DNA of 64,000 bases from Coleophoma eucalyptorum. Taxonomy: Eukaryota; Ascomycota; Leotiomycetes; Helotiales; Dermateaceae. The notes beneath the pieces were generated by a model. It was not told where the DNA came from, did not search any database, and saw nothing but the letters and a program-made list of their open reading frames with translations. The DNA lies in NCBI GenBank assembly GCA_026120035.1, contig JALRME010000032.1, positions 310,001 through 374,000 on the forward strand, in the 5' to 3' direction. The translations under genes were made by a program, and so were the position numbers. Shown here one piece after another: positions 10,345 through 22,362 of the stretch; within the stretch, counting starts at the first letter, position 1, and each line of letters opens with the position of its first letter.

Positions 10345-12126
10345 ATGGTGAGTCCTTATATGCTTGATGTTTGTTTATTCGAGCAAGATGCTACAGAGCT
10401 CAGGAAGAAGTTGCTAACATCATGGCCTTGCAGTCGCAACTAGATCCACTGCCTCGCGACTTGCCCTTTCGCATAATCTCGAAGACCATCGGCCGCGGAG
10501 CATATGCATCGTATGTTTTATGAAAGCTTTCAATACAGCCCTTGACTGCCGTACTGACTTACACTTTGTAGAATCAAGAAAGCCATTCCCCCGGAAGCTG
10601 TAACTCCTGTCTTCGCAGTCAAATTTATCCACAAAGCTTATGCTGTCAAACATGGCCGGATTTCTGCGAAGCAGATTGCAATGGAAGTTTCCTTGCACTC
10701 GCATATCGGCCAGCATCCAAACATAATCGAATGGTTCGCTACAGGCGAGGATGCCATCTGGAAATGGATCGCCATGGAGTATGCCGAAGGTGGAGATCTT
10801 TTCGATAAGATCGAGGCAGATGTCGGTGTCAGTGAAGACATTGCGCATTTCTACTTCACACAACTGATTAGTGGTGTGCACTATATGCATTCCAAGGGGG
10901 TGGGTCATCGAGATATCAAGCCAGAGAATATCCTCTTGTCAGACAGTGGCAATCTGAAAATAGCTGACTTTGGATTGGCAACTTTATTTCAATACCAAGG
11001 AAAGACGAAACTCAGCACGACGATGTGCGGCAGTCCTCCGTACATTGCTCCAGAAGTCATCAGTTGCCAGAAGGGCACGCAGACAGGACTTGCCAAGAGC
11101 TCGGGATACTCTGCAAATCTGGTTGACATCTGGTCTTGTGGGGTTGTTCTTTTCGTCTTGCTTGTAGGAAATACGCCTTGGGACCAGCCAACAAAAGACA
11201 GCTGGGAATTCGAAGAGTATGTAACCCAGAAGGGTCGAAGTACCGATGAGCTATGGAAAAAGCTGCCATCATCAGTCTTGTCCTTGCTCAGAGGTATGAT
11301 GAGCGTGGAGCCTAGTAACAGATTCAACTTTGAACATATTAAGCGACACCCATGGTACACAAGGAAGAACCCATTACTCTCCCCAGATGGCAAGATGAGC
11401 GATCCTCTTCATTTAGCAACCAAGATGTTGGAGAACCTTCGCATCGATTTCAGTCAAAAACCCTCGGCATCACAAAACTCAAGACAATCCCAATCTGCAA
11501 TGGATGTGGACATGGATGAAGGATGGGAATCAAGATTTGCCAGCACACAACCCGAGAAGCCAATTAACGATATTCTCTTCGATTGGGAACGACCACCAAG
11601 AGTGAATGCAAATGGCTTCAGTGCAAGTCAACCTACGAATATCAGGGATGGAGGAATCTGTACTATGACCAATGGAGCTGCTGGAGACCCTTTCGCAACT
11701 TTGGCAGACGAACCTAGCATGAGCCAATTTACACCAACTCCATCTGTGCCATTGAGCCTCACGCAGCACGCCCGTCGTTTCCGAGACATTGTGCCTAACT
11801 ATTCACTCACACGCTTCTTCTCTCACGTCCCTGCAAATCACCTTTTGCAACTTCTAAGCGACGCATTGCACCAACTTAACGTAGCAGTTCCCTCAGTGCC
11901 TCAGATGCAGGGTCGAGATCATGCAGCTTTCATCAAAGTCAAAACTCTTGATGGGAGACAATGTGGTTTGAGTGGTGATATCGTCGTTGATACTTACCTT
12001 ACCGGTGAAGTTGAGCTATTGGAAGTTCGATTCGTTAAAGTCAAAGGGGATCCTCTGGAGTGGAGAAGGTTCTTCAAGAATGTCGTCATCTTGTGTAAGG
12101 AAGGTGTTTATGTCCCGAGTGCTTGA
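10345..12126 (+). CDS. chk1: Checkpoint serine/threonine kinase Chk1
   Basis: Effector kinase of the DNA-damage/replication checkpoint. Model: exon 1 is only the ATG (10345-10347), exon 2 is 10434-10510, exon 3 is 10572-12126; 544 aa. Kinase motifs: glycine loop IGRGAYAS (split by intron 2), catalytic lysine in FAVKFIH, HRDIKPENILL near residue 139, DFGLATLF near 159, CGSPPYIAPEV activation segment. A low-complexity linker (about 270-370) leads to a C-terminal domain (FRDIVPNYSLTRFFSHVP to the end) resembling the Chk1 KA1-like regulatory fold. The first intron has GTGAGT, TGCTAAC and TTGCAG, so it looks real. Without it, translation could begin at 10422 (MALQSQLDP), in frame. Both starts give the same kinase. 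Confidence 0.93.
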
Positions 12127-12792
12127 TTGGAGAGAATGAGACGGCATATATGAGGATCAGATCATGGAATATATTTAGCGACGGAGTTTGGGATGAAATT
12201 CTGCTCTCGGCATTACAGAGAATGATTTATGGATAAAGTTGTAAAGTAATGTGGATAATCAAGTACATCTTATAATGTAGACCCTTTCTACGACGAATTT
12301 TAAATATGACAATTCGGTCGCGCTGGAAGATCTACCGAAGCCTCCAACATGATTGGTTTGATGGAATAGATATACTGTTTGGCTATGGAGTAGATCGTCG
12401 GTCCTCCCCGCAACGTCAGCATTAAACAACCAGTAGGCTTGTCAGCAAAGGGCGTGTTCACGTAAGTGGCTTTGGCTATTGAGTGGAGAACACAGTCAGA
12501 CGGATACCCGGTTAAGTTCTGAACCTGTACCACTAAAAGGAGCGACTGTACGCATGCATATATGCTGTATGATATACATCTCACAAGGCAAAGTCTTTAG
12601 CAAATGAGAAGCCTATTATACCTGAGATAATTTAACTTCAGAATCCTTTTAGTGTTATTTCAGGTGCATTCTTATACTCCTAGGTCATAGTCGAGCTACG
12701 TTGGACGTTAGGCAGTGCAGAGAGTAGTCTAGGAAGCTTGCACGGCTACAAGCTACTTAACCCTCCCCCCTAAAGAATTAGGTGACTTTGTA
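12127..12792. other. Intergenic spacer, chk1 / FAD oxidoreductase
   Basis: About 0.67 kb, AT-rich. It holds the chk1 3' UTR and the promoter of the oxidoreductase. A 94-codon minus-strand frame (12300-12584) shows no recognisable domain and is not called. Confidence 0.5.
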
Positions 12793-14369
12793 ATGGAGGG
12801 TCTTGAGAAGGCCATTGCAACGCTTCAGGGTTCTCTCAAAACCTCCAAGATTTTAACGCCCAACGATAAAAACTATGGACAGAGCATCAAGCGATGGAGT
12901 GACGCAGCAGAGAAGAAAGCCGTTCGTACTCCGCCTTGAAATTTCTTGCAATGTCACACTTATACCATATCGTAGGGCCTTGTTGTCTATGCTACCAGTG
13001 CAGAGGATGTTTCTAGCACCCTTACATGGGCCAAACGACATGGACTAGAAACTGTCGTCTGCTCCGCTGGGCACTCATGCAGCGGCTCCTCATCAACAGA
13101 AGGAGGTGTGGTGATCGACCTCTCCTTGATGCGTAAGGTCAGTGTATCACCAGAGGAGCAGGCCATTGTAGCACAAGGCGGTTGCCGTTGGGAAGAAGTC
13201 GACGCTGAGGCTGCAAAATATGGTCTCGCTACCGTTGGCGGTACGGTCAACCATACAGGTATTGGTGGCCTAACGCTTGGAGGTGGTTATGGCTGGTTGA
13301 GTGGGAAGTACGGCCTCACAATTGATGTGGTCCTCGCGATGCAGGTCGTGCTTGCGGATGGCAAGCTCGTGACGGCCTCCGCGACTGAGAATCCTGACCT
13401 TTTCTGGGCTTTAAGAGGAGCTGGGCAGAGTTTTGGGGTGGTGACCAAATTCACCTTCAAAGCGTTTCCGCAGAAAGAAAAGGTCTGGTCGGGGGTGCTC
13501 GTTTTCACGCCAGACAAGCTGGAGATGATTCTGGATTTTGCCAATAAAGTTCCTGATGCCTCGCAGGATGGTGCAAATGCTGTTATCTTGGGCCTCTCGG
13601 CTCCGCCGCCTCTAGGAGGTGAAATTGGTATCATGGTAGCTGTATTCCACGATGGTTCGTCGGTGACGGGTGAGGAGTATTACAAACCACTTCTCGAACT
13701 CAATCCGCTCCTCAACACTATCTCCGAAATCCCTTACAAGAAACTGAACTCCATCTTGAATCAACCAAACCAATATGGGGGCCGAAAGACGATGAAAGGC
13801 TTTACTTTCATCACCCCCCTCTCCGCGGATTTCTTGCGCGGTGTGATCTCAGACTTGAAGACCTTCCTTGTGGAGCATCCTGATGCCGCTGAGACGGTTA
13901 TCCTGTTGGAAATGTATGATCAAAGGAAGACCTGCTCTGTGCCCCATACGGCAACGGCATATGGGAACCGCGGCATGTATCAGAATGGGTGTGTGCTTCC
14001 CCAATGGACAGAAGAGGGGAATGACAAGCCAATCCGCGAATGGACGCGTGAGATGGCGAGGAAGTGGCAAGTGGAGATGGAGAGAATGAAGACGGTTGGG
14101 CATACCATTGAAATGGAGGGTGCAGGCCAGTATGGTAATTACGACAGTAAGGCTCCCTATCCGGCTCGTATCATCTTGCCGACTTTAATTCACTTTGCTT
14201 TTCAAGACTGACTGACACGCCTATACTAGGTTTTGGCTCTTCTGCAAAGGATATATTTGGTCCAAATTATGATCGGCTGGTCGAGTTGAAGACGAAGTAT
14301 GACCCGTCAAATGTGTTTAGTAAGAGTATTGCTCTTCTGCCTGGGCAGTTTGGTACAACATCGTTGTAA
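12793..14369 (+). CDS. BBE-like FAD-linked oxidoreductase
   Basis: Flavoprotein of the PCMH-type/berberine-bridge family (6-hydroxynicotine oxidase-like), which oxidises sugars, alkaloids or secondary metabolites; the substrate cannot be read from sequence. Three exons: 12793-12921, 12976-14146 and 14230-14369; 479 aa. The FAD domain has VVYATSAEDVSSTLTW, AGHSCSGSSS with His76 as the likely covalent flavin ligand, then GGVVIDLS and GTVNHTGIGGLTLGGGYGWLSGKYGLTIDVV. The second flavin-linking Cys used by bicovalent members is replaced by Thr in YGLTID. The C-terminal BBE segment YDRLVELKTKYDPSNVF lies in exon 3. No signal peptide is visible, so it is probably cytosolic. It lies between AT-rich spacers inside a housekeeping stretch, which suggests an accessory gene. 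Confidence 0.88.
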
Positions 14370-15070
14370 AAGGGTAATTAACAGCAATTGCCCTGTAACT
14401 ATGCATATATTTGACCATTGTCGGAATATTTTAAGTCTACAACGCCCCACTGATTAGGTCCTATCCCTTCGATTCTAAATGCGTGAATGCACTTAAGTCG
14501 TGGCCCCGATTGTCTAGATAAAGATTATCTATAATTGCCCATATCCAGTTATTCTTTTAAACTGGTTTCAAATACCTTATTCAAATTCTATCTACTTGCC
14601 CTGTATCTGTTAATGAATTTTTTATCAGAATCCTGGTTTAAGCATAGTATCTAACTAGGGGTTAGGACACAACCAACTATTTTAATAGCAAAATAAGTGA
14701 CCACAGCAGAGCAATTCAAAAGATAAGCCAGTTCCTATGTGTCTTACGTCTGAATTTTGTGCTCGTCATGTTGTCGAGCAGCTCTGAATTAAGCGACAAA
14801 TTCCTTTTCAGTTCGCACTGACAACACAGGCCTTGAGATTAAGTCTCGTAGTTGAATTAAATTCCCGTTGATTGTATTCTGATTCATCTGAGTGCCAGGC
14901 AGCGGATGTATCCTGCCCAGCAAGTCAAGTCTAGCGTCCATGTTATTTGGCGTTCCTGCTCTGACCCTCATTCAGTAATCACCTATGTTGTTGACGGGAG
15001 GTAAGAGATATGATAAATATTCATTTTATGGGTATAGTACAATTCCTTTAAATTCAACCAACCAGCCGGT
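14370..15070. other. AT-rich spacer
   Basis: About 0.7 kb of clearly AT-rich sequence downstream of the oxidoreductase and beside the phosphoesterase 3' end. Only a fragmentary 60-codon frame occurs. Nothing recognisable; composition suggests old, degenerate DNA. Confidence 0.5.
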
Positions 15071-17228
15071 TTATCCAAACCAAGCTAGCCATAGATACCA
15101 ACCACCAATCAACCATGCAACCCTATATATACTATGATACAATTCTCTACCAATTACCTCCAATGTGGTAGGCTTCCTTCTAGGGACCTTGTCATACACA
15201 GGCGCCTTTTCTTTAATTGGTTCTTCTCTGTCAGGATACTTCACACCTCCGTAGGCATTCACGTAGTATCCTGCACTGTCTATAAGCGGGGGAACGGCGT
15301 TGCGTACCGAATTCTGTGCTTGTGGCAAACCGTACCCGTTTACTGGGCTGACGCTCCGTGTACGAGCTGCAGCAGATCGCGGGGCGAGACCTGCAGAATT
15401 GGAAGCTGTCGATGATGTTGAAGAGTTGGAAAAACGATGAGGTGTTCTGTCTTCTCGATCTGTATCTTTGGTCGATGTTGGTAGGATGGGAAGTTCTTGC
15501 TCAAAGCCACTAAGCGGCGTTGCGAATGGCTCGAGTCCCAGAAATGGTGTGAGAATTGCTCGCAAGAGGAGGGTTATCAAGGTGATGGCGAGGAGAACGC
15601 CATATCGTATGAAAATTCCCACTTGATCCGGCAAGAGGCAAAGGTGCGACTCAAATGTTGGTGCAGTTTGAGCTGAAGCAGCTCCATGACCAGTATGCAT
15701 GGAGTGGCTTGGTGTTCCTTCCGGAGTGACTGGATTCCACATACTAAGCATGAGAAATCCAGGCCGTCGGACGCCCATTGTCCAGCTCATGCTTTTCACT
15801 GTAATTTCTCTGGCATGGTTCTTATTCTCTGGGTGTACCAATTCACAGTAGTCATGATCATCCCCTGAGAAGACGGAGACGACATTTCCGATCTTGGAAA
15901 TGACTTTCACGGAGTCTTCTTCGCTAAGCACATTTTGATATTGGTAACCTCTGGAGATCGAGATTGCCTTTCCGTGCTCTCTCATCGGTCCACAATCTGT
16001 GTCTGGGTTTCGATACAGAGGTACATGGGTAAGGAGAATCGTTGGAAAGTCTGGCGCCCCCTCTCCCGGATCCAAAGTCGGTATCTTGCTGACATCGATA
16101 TCCTCAGCCTCTTCAACCGTGTGTGGTAACTGAAGCTCATCCTTCTGCCCAGCCAGGAAGCGTAATTCACGTGCAACCGCTTTCCGCTTTTTAGCCTGAA
16201 CACCATCCAAGAATTCCTCGACTGGTGCTGTAATGTTGATCGTCTCCTGAAGAGGTCGACCTGAGGATCCTGCACTCAGAGATACAGCATCAATCGACAC
16301 AAAGGTATGGTTTGCGATCACATCCACTCGGTTGCCTTCACCGAAATATGTTTCGAACCGATTGCGAATAGGGATCTTGATTAACGCTCCAAACCCAAGA
16401 TCGTGATTCCCGGGGAGACTTGCAATGATTCTTCGTCCTCGTTGTCCCACGCCTGCCTCAGTCGTGCCCAAGTTCCAGAAGTTGAAAAATATCTTTCCAA
16501 ATCGATCATATTCCTTCAACCAGAACTTCTCGCCGTATTTCCTTTTCCATGTTTTCAGCCACTTCTCCTCCACTTGCGGTCGTAACCCTTTAGTCCACGC
16601 TGGGTCGTCAGTATTTCCATGCGCGGTCTTCCACTCCCTGCCACCATCAAAGAGATCTCCTAGAAAGAACAACGTGTCTGGAAATAGTTGTTTCTGAAGC
16701 TGAATGTAGCCACGCTTCAGATAATTATCGGTATGCCAGATTGTGAATGTGGAGAGTGGCCATGGCCTGTCCGGGTAAGAATGCGGGTCAGTGAGCTGAG
16801 GATCCGCAAGAAATACTAGGTGGTGGGGAGTAGCACCTCGAGGCTGTATATGTTGATCAGTTTGTTATCATCCTAAAGAATCATGAAGTCCATACCCATC
16901 TTTCCCACGAACTCCAATGGCAGGCAGCGATGCTACTTTGAAAGACCCATCTCTCCCCCCATAAAAGAACCACAACCCATACAGCAACCAGAAGGTATGG
17001 AACGGTCAATAGCTTACGAAAGCTGAAGCTGAATCCTGCCCGAGTCTGTCGCAATGCTCTTGGGGATCTCGAGGGGCTCGTTGATACCGGGCTATAATAA
17101 TGCCTATCCAATAGATCCTGGACTTGGACGGCTAAACTACTGGGCAAAGCAGTAATCAGGCGGTTGACAAGAGTAGGGGATTCATCGCGCGCTGTCGGGT
17201 ACGAATTGCTATGATATGAAGGTGCCAT
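15071..17228 (-). CDS. cdc1: Cdc1/Ted1-type membrane metallophosphoesterase
   Basis: Calcineurin-like phosphoesterase of the Cdc1/Ted1/PGAP5 family, which in the ER/Golgi removes ethanolamine-phosphate from GPI glycans using Mn2+. Two exons: 17228-16896 and 16843-15071, joined by a 52-nt intron with no frame change; 701 aa. Exon 1 encodes a Ser/Pro-rich N-terminus and one transmembrane helix (LLTVPYLLVAVWVVVLL). Metal-binding motifs follow: VFLADPQLTDPH, FFLGDLFDGGREW, LPGNHDLG, ILLTHVPLYR and FSGDDHDYCE. Two or three hydrophobic segments close the protein (VGIFIRYGVLLAITLITLLL and the last 25 residues), separated by a Ser/Thr-rich loop. Motif set and topology match the family well; which paralogue (Cdc1 or Ted1) is uncertain. 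Confidence 0.9.
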
Positions 17229-17873
17229 TGGAAGTTTAGGTATTTGCCATACCGAGCCCTCGCTCTTGAAGTGATTCGAGCTGAGAAGGGAGTTGATAGA
17301 AGCTTCAAAAGAGGGATGCGAGGAGATCTGGTGCGCATACGAATGCGGAAATGGGCGGTCATTTAATTATTGCGGGGATTCCGAGACGCGGCCGCGTATA
17401 CCCTGAGCGCGTCTAGGATCCCTGAAAGCGTAAGGTATGGCATGATTGAGAAGCGATGTCGTCCTGATATTGGTGCAATATATATACGTTTTGTCTTAAT
17501 GGATAAATTACCCTTAGTAGACAACACCGGAATCCCGGTAATGTAAATGCAATGCACCAGTAGCGATTCAGAGTTTTGGGAGAAGCTTATAGCACTTCAC
17601 CGGTTTCAGCCATCTGGTATACTTTATTATAGTTGCCTCATTCGTACTTTATTGCAGCTCCGCATACCTTACTAGTACAATTACTTCTCTATTTAATATA
17701 TCGATGCGATGTGCAACAAAAGCTTCTTCTGATAGCTGAAAACAGCACAGTTGACAATGGTATAGTAATTTTTCAAATGTCTCACAACAATTCACTGATT
17801 CACCACAGCTGCTCCTGCTTCTAACTCCATAAATCGAGAGATAACCATCGAAGAGCCTCAGGCCTCATTAACA
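17229..17873. other. Intergenic spacer, antiporter 3' end / cdc1 promoter
   Basis: About 0.65 kb between two genes in tandem on the minus strand. AT-rich in 17480-17840. It holds the cdc1 promoter and the antiporter 3' UTR; no other feature seen. Confidence 0.5.
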
Positions 17874-19423
17874 TTATAATTCCCTTCGTACGGTGGCTTT
17901 CAAACGTCGTACCAAGACCCCCACAGCGATTGGGCCGAAGATCGTACAAAGCACTACTGCCCAGACTATAACAAGAAACACTTCTTCCCCAGATGACGCA
18001 GCATTCTCGCCATTTATGTTCCGCAGTATCAGGGTGCCAGAGCTTTGGGACAGTGAGGCTATCAAGAAACCTATTTCACCTCTTGCTATCATCGCAAAGG
18101 CTATCAGTAAAGCTGCAGAGTGTGGCGCTTCAATTGTGGTCTGCTCGGTTAATGGTTCTTGTTGTGTTGTTTCTTGAGTCCTTTCCCGCTTTGTCTTACT
18201 TCGGCGGACAATTGTATTTTGCAAGACTTTGACGATAAAGTCGAAATAGATAACCAGGCTGACAAGGCCTTTCGCCACAATCATCAGAATGGCATACACG
18301 ACCCCTTTCCAAACGATCGACCCTGTAAACATGGCTGTTAATGGAATAGAGAAGCCAATTGAAGCCTAAGTCAAATATTAGCTTGTTATAAAAGCTAAGG
18401 TATCTTTCAAGGAGAACTTACAAAGAAAAAAGGAACCAGGATGTATTCCATCACAGACTTATAATACTCTTCGAACATTCCTGATGGTGTACTTGATATG
18501 TCTAATACAGCCGGATCTGAACTAACCTCAATGCTCCATAGATAGTTCACCAATCCACCAGCGATAAATGCAGAAAACAATATGGAAGCATCAATAAAGG
18601 AGGCAATCGTGACGAATATTACGAGGACAGCCGTCGGAAGAACAAAATGGAGATGAGGGATTGCTGCAATGGCATTTTTCAACCGACCTCCCAGGGAAGT
18701 TTCTGATCCAACCTCGGCCCTATCACATATATACCTCCGGATCGAGACCCAGATTGGCTTCATAATGTAAGGCGCAATGCACATTGTGACAAGGAGAAGT
18801 CCAAAGCTCGCAACAATGGGCCGTGCAATCGACCAGCCTCCACTTTTACCTACACCTAATGTAGTAATGATGTTGACCATAACAAGCCCAACAACATCAT
18901 CCATCATAGCAGCTCCGAGCAGTGTCACGCCCGTTCGAGTCTTATGCATTCCAGCAGCAGACATGATGGATAGGGTTGTACCCAAAGACGTGCTGCAAAG
19001 CGATGCACCGGCAGAGAATGCCGCTAATGGGCTGGGATATAGTGTCCCAGAGGAGTTTGGGAACGGAAAGACCAACAGTACGAAGGAGATGGCTATGGGC
19101 ATCAAAAGCCCAACTGTAGCTACTGAAATAGAGATATAAGCAGTCTTGCGTAACAAGACCAAATCTGTACCCAGGCCACCCTCAAAAACGAGCCCGATTA
19201 GACCCAAGTAACCAAACCCCTGTATTGCTGTTTGCGTGCCCTCAGAGAGCCAAGTCGTTCCACCTACAGGTTCTCCCCAAATGACACCAATGATGATCTG
19301 GCCAACCAAACCACAGTACAGAAGTTTGTCGAGGACATAACGAACTCCATTAAGTAGTAAGATGAAAGAAGTGAGGGTCAATATAAGAGTGATACCGGGC
19401 TCTTCGTATGGTAGATACGTCAT
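17874..19423 (-). CDS. CPA2-type Na+(K+)/H+ antiporter
   Basis: Integral membrane cation/proton exchanger. Two exons: 19423-18422 and 18365-17874 (56-nt intron, donor GTAAGT, phase 0, in the FFF-ASIGFSIP segment); 497 aa. The N-terminal half has about eight hydrophobic helices, including GLVGQIIIGVIWGEPVGG, GYLGLIGLVFEGGLGTDL and the acidic motif GAAMMDDVVGLVMV, whose paired Asp is characteristic of electrogenic CPA2 exchangers. ASILFSAFIAGGLV and IARGEIGFLIASLS are further conserved helices. A hydrophilic KTKRERTQETTQQEP loop of about 40 residues lies before the last three helices. There is no long C-terminal cytosolic tail like that of Nha1 or Nhx1. Ion specificity and membrane location cannot be decided from sequence. 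Confidence 0.88.
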
Positions 19424-19781
19424 TGTTGGACACGCCGGTCCTGTGAATTGTTATCACGGTGAGAGTGTGAGAATGTGAAGGGATGAGGCTATTTTAAAGC
19501 ATAGAATAGATTCACCAAACTAGAACAAGCCATAACTGCTATCTTTGGGAGTGAAGAAGAGCAAAAAATTGCCTTAGCAAATTGAAGTTAGTCACTTCCA
19601 AGACTACTGGGCCCACTTCCAGCCTCAAGGACTGTGGATATTCAATATCATGTGACAACCAATGGCGCTAAGATACCACGAAATTTTGTCCGATAAGGGA
19701 AGAACGCCAACTTTTTTGATCGCCCTGTATTTTATATCTCTGGTTGCGCGGGAGGATTTCCTCGACCACACAACCACAATC
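19424..19781. promoter_or_regulatory. Divergent promoter, antiporter / tma23
   Basis: 358 bp between the antiporter ATG and the conserved Met of tma23. The tma23 reading frame stays open upstream to an ATG at 19662, but those 40 codons look like leader, not conserved protein. Confidence 0.5.
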
Positions 19782-20522
19782 ATGAACGCTCATGCGCTCC
19801 TCACTTCCCAAGGATGGCGTGGAACAGGGCACTCTCTCAATCCCACCACCGATTCCATCGGCCTCTCGCGACCTCTCCTCGTTTCCCAGAAGCAAAACAA
19901 CCTCGGCATCGGCAAGAAACAGCATAGAACGAGTGATATGTGGTGGATGAACGCGTTCGATAAGTCACTAAAGGGATTGGATACCTCGAAAGAAGGTGCC
20001 GTTGTGCAAACGGTCAACAATGGAGGACTAGACATGGTCGCTAAAGGCGGCGCGAAGTATGTGGGCAATAATGGAGGCCTCTACGCTTGTTTTGTGCGGG
20101 GTGAATGCATGAGTGGTACTATTACGCCAGAAGAGCCACCTGTAGTGGCTAAGAAGAGGAAGAGAGACGAAGATGAGAAGGAGTCAAAGGAAGAGAGGAG
20201 AGCTAGGAAGGCTGCAAAGCGAGCTCTCAAAGCCGAAAAGGCTGAAAATAAAGATCAGGGGTCTGACAGCAGCGCAAAAGTCGAGACGAAAGAAGAACGA
20301 AAGGAAAGGAGGCGGCAAAAGAAATTGTTGAAGGAAGCGAAGCAAGATGAGGCTGATGGGTCTTCTGATACCCCAGCAGAGGGAGGCCCTGTTGGCAACG
20401 TGGAGGAAACGAAAGAAGAGCGAAGAGAGAGGAGGCGGCAGAAAAAGTTGTTGCAAAACAAAGAGACGACGGTTGATGATGCATCAGAGAAGGCGAAAAA
20501 GAAAAAGCGTAGGAAAGAATGA
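19782..20522 (+). CDS. tma23: Tma23/GPATCH4-like nucleolar G-patch protein
   Basis: Probable nucleolar ribosome-biogenesis factor of the Tma23 family. Single exon. I start at 19782, where MNAHALLTSQGWRGTGHSL begins the G-patch-like motif; an in-frame ATG at 19662 would add 40 unconserved residues. The 246-aa product has IGLSRPLLVSQKQNNLGIGKKQH and DMWWMNAFDKSLKGL, which are typical of the family, then a very basic C-terminal half. That half contains three copies of a KEERRxRR(R/K)xxKK-type repeat separated by acidic spacers, as in nucleolar-localised proteins. The next gene, thg1, converges with only 107 bp between stops. Confidence 0.82.
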   Translation: MNAHALLTSQGWRGTGHSLNPTTDSIGLSRPLLVSQKQNNLGIGKKQHRTSDMWWMNAFDKSLKGLDTSKEGAVVQTVNNGGLDMVAKGGAKYVGNNGGLYACFVRGECMSGTITPEEPPVVAKKRKRDEDEKESKEERRARKAAKRALKAEKAENKDQGSDSSAKVETKEERKERRRQKKLLKEAKQDEADGSSDTPAEGGPVGNVEETKEERRERRRQKKLLQNKETTVDDASEKAKKKKRRKE

Positions 20523-20629
20523 TCAGGATCTGGAGCATTTACATTCTGTGAAAAGTTTATTGTGCAAGGAGTTTAGCAGGTGGATTTGAGAGGTTACACA
20601 AAGTAGTTAATTTGCTTTCATTTGAATAT

Positions 20630-21856
20630 CTAAATCTCTTTGGGTATCTTTCCAGGTTTATTGGACAACAACCAAGGCCTTCTCTCCCAGAACTCATCCT
20701 TGATCATATCCACGTGTTGCACCGTAATCCGAGCCTTTGCTCTCCGTTTTCGATCCTTTTCGGCCTGTGTTTTTGACAATGCGGCTTCTTCTACAGTCTT
20801 TGCCGATTCATCATCCTCTACCTCTACTATTCCTGGCTCCACTAGCTCATACTGATTTTATCAGAAACAGACCTATGACGTTTATGTAAGTGCACTCACA
20901 TCTCTGAATACTACACTTCCTTTCTTGTACATCTCAGGCTCGTTGTTGTAGTTGATCTTGAACCTAGAAAAGAGGATCTCATTCTTGTCTGCTGCCAGCG
21001 AGCCCTGCAAACTATTCAGTCACGTTCCAAAGAGCAATGTAAATTTCACTTACCGCAAGCTCTTTCTCCGCGGTCTTCGCGTCCATGCCCCCATTCTGAA
21101 TTAATGCCCAGAATGTGGTGTTATAGAGATTATTGATGTGGCCTAGATAAATCAGTTCCCGTACTGACCAAGGGGAAAAGAAAGACGTACAATCGACCTG
21201 TCTCCAGCTCATATAGTCCCGCAAGTTTTGCACGCTGGGATATTGCACGGCTCTGCCATCGAAACTTGGTAGAGGAGCGGTGAGTGGTAGATCAGGGAAG
21301 AAACTGGACCACAGATGGACGTAATATGCAGTGAAGGTTGACACGATGGTAGTTACCAGCTTACTATTTGAACTTATTAGTCCCACAAAATCTCTAGTAG
21401 ATTGGGCAAGCTTTCGTGCCTTGACCGCCGCTCGAAGAGCGAGCTTGATTTATGAAAGACAAAACTATAAGGTTTTCAGTCAAATTTGTCTCATTGCAAA
21501 ATGGATTCAAGCATACCTGTATTCATCGCTAATACCATATGCAATAAAGATGTCTGGTAGCTCGCTCATGACTTTCATAGCAGCAGCATTCATGAGGTCG
21601 AGTGCCCGACGATCGTTTGGCTTCTCAAAAGCATACTTGTCAGAAAATCTGTAGAATTTTCAGTTCATGATGAACCAGCTTATAGAAGAGGGGCTCACTT
21701 GTGGAACCCTCGTCCATCTATGCGGACGACAATCCAAGTATTGGGGAGCAGTAGATCGGGCTGCTCGAAAGCCTTGACGTATTCATACCTGGTCGCATAT
21801 CAGTATCATGAATGATAACTGGCCAGAAACTAAGAATATTACTTGGAATTCGCCAT
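20630..21856 (-). CDS. thg1: tRNA(His) guanylyltransferase Thg1
   Basis: Adds the essential G-1 residue 5' of tRNA(His) by 3'-5' polymerisation. Eight exons: 21856-21843, 21788-21699, 21648-21517, 21464-21420, 21363-21191, 21142-21054, 21004-20900 and 20851-20630; 289 aa, the usual size. It begins [13 protein letters not shown], identical in pattern to the yeast start. [14 protein letters not shown] carries the first metal-binding Asp (about residue 29), and [18 protein letters not shown] the second acidic pair (about 76-77). [21 protein letters not shown] and [13 protein letters not shown] are signature blocks. Intron 4 starts with GC (AAG|GCACG) if the expected RRSSKLVTT is to be made; see findings. 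Seven introns in 1.2 kb is the highest density in the window. Confidence 0.93.
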
Positions 21857-22362
21857 TTGGATCGATCTTGGGTTTAGAGTCGGTATGTGGTTGATTTAGA
21901 CCTGACACTGATCTCACGTCTTCTCTGGCTCGCGTTTCTTGATCGTGGACTGAGACCTTTTCCAAGCGAGTTGACTCAACTCCCAAGTCATGCGAGTGGA
22001 GTCGAGGCGTCACCTGGCTGAATCTGTCCCTTTCAGTTTGTAAGGTGGTGCAGGATATGTCTCTTGGTTCTTTCTACAGAATGCTTTTGACTCATCAACC
22101 CGTGAAAATTCATGCCCAAATAAAAGAGCACCACATCACGTGCTTGACTACTTATTCACTTCTAGGTGGTAGGTATAATGGAAGAATGTAGCGATTGCCG
22201 ATACACACTACCTATACAGTCAAGTACTTCCTGCCCTTTTGAATAAGGTATTGCATGGTTCCTCTTTGCACTGTAAGACCTTGTATCACTATAAATAGAA
22301 CTTATCAAGGGGTAATTGCATTCTAGTAGTACTTCATTCTGGTTCATTCTATTAGTGGACCA
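21857..22362. other. Intergenic spacer, thg1 promoter / ntr2 3' end
   Basis: About 0.5 kb, tandem minus-strand arrangement. It contains a CACGTG palindrome at 22137-22142. No gene seen; open frames here are short and unconserved. Confidence 0.5.
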
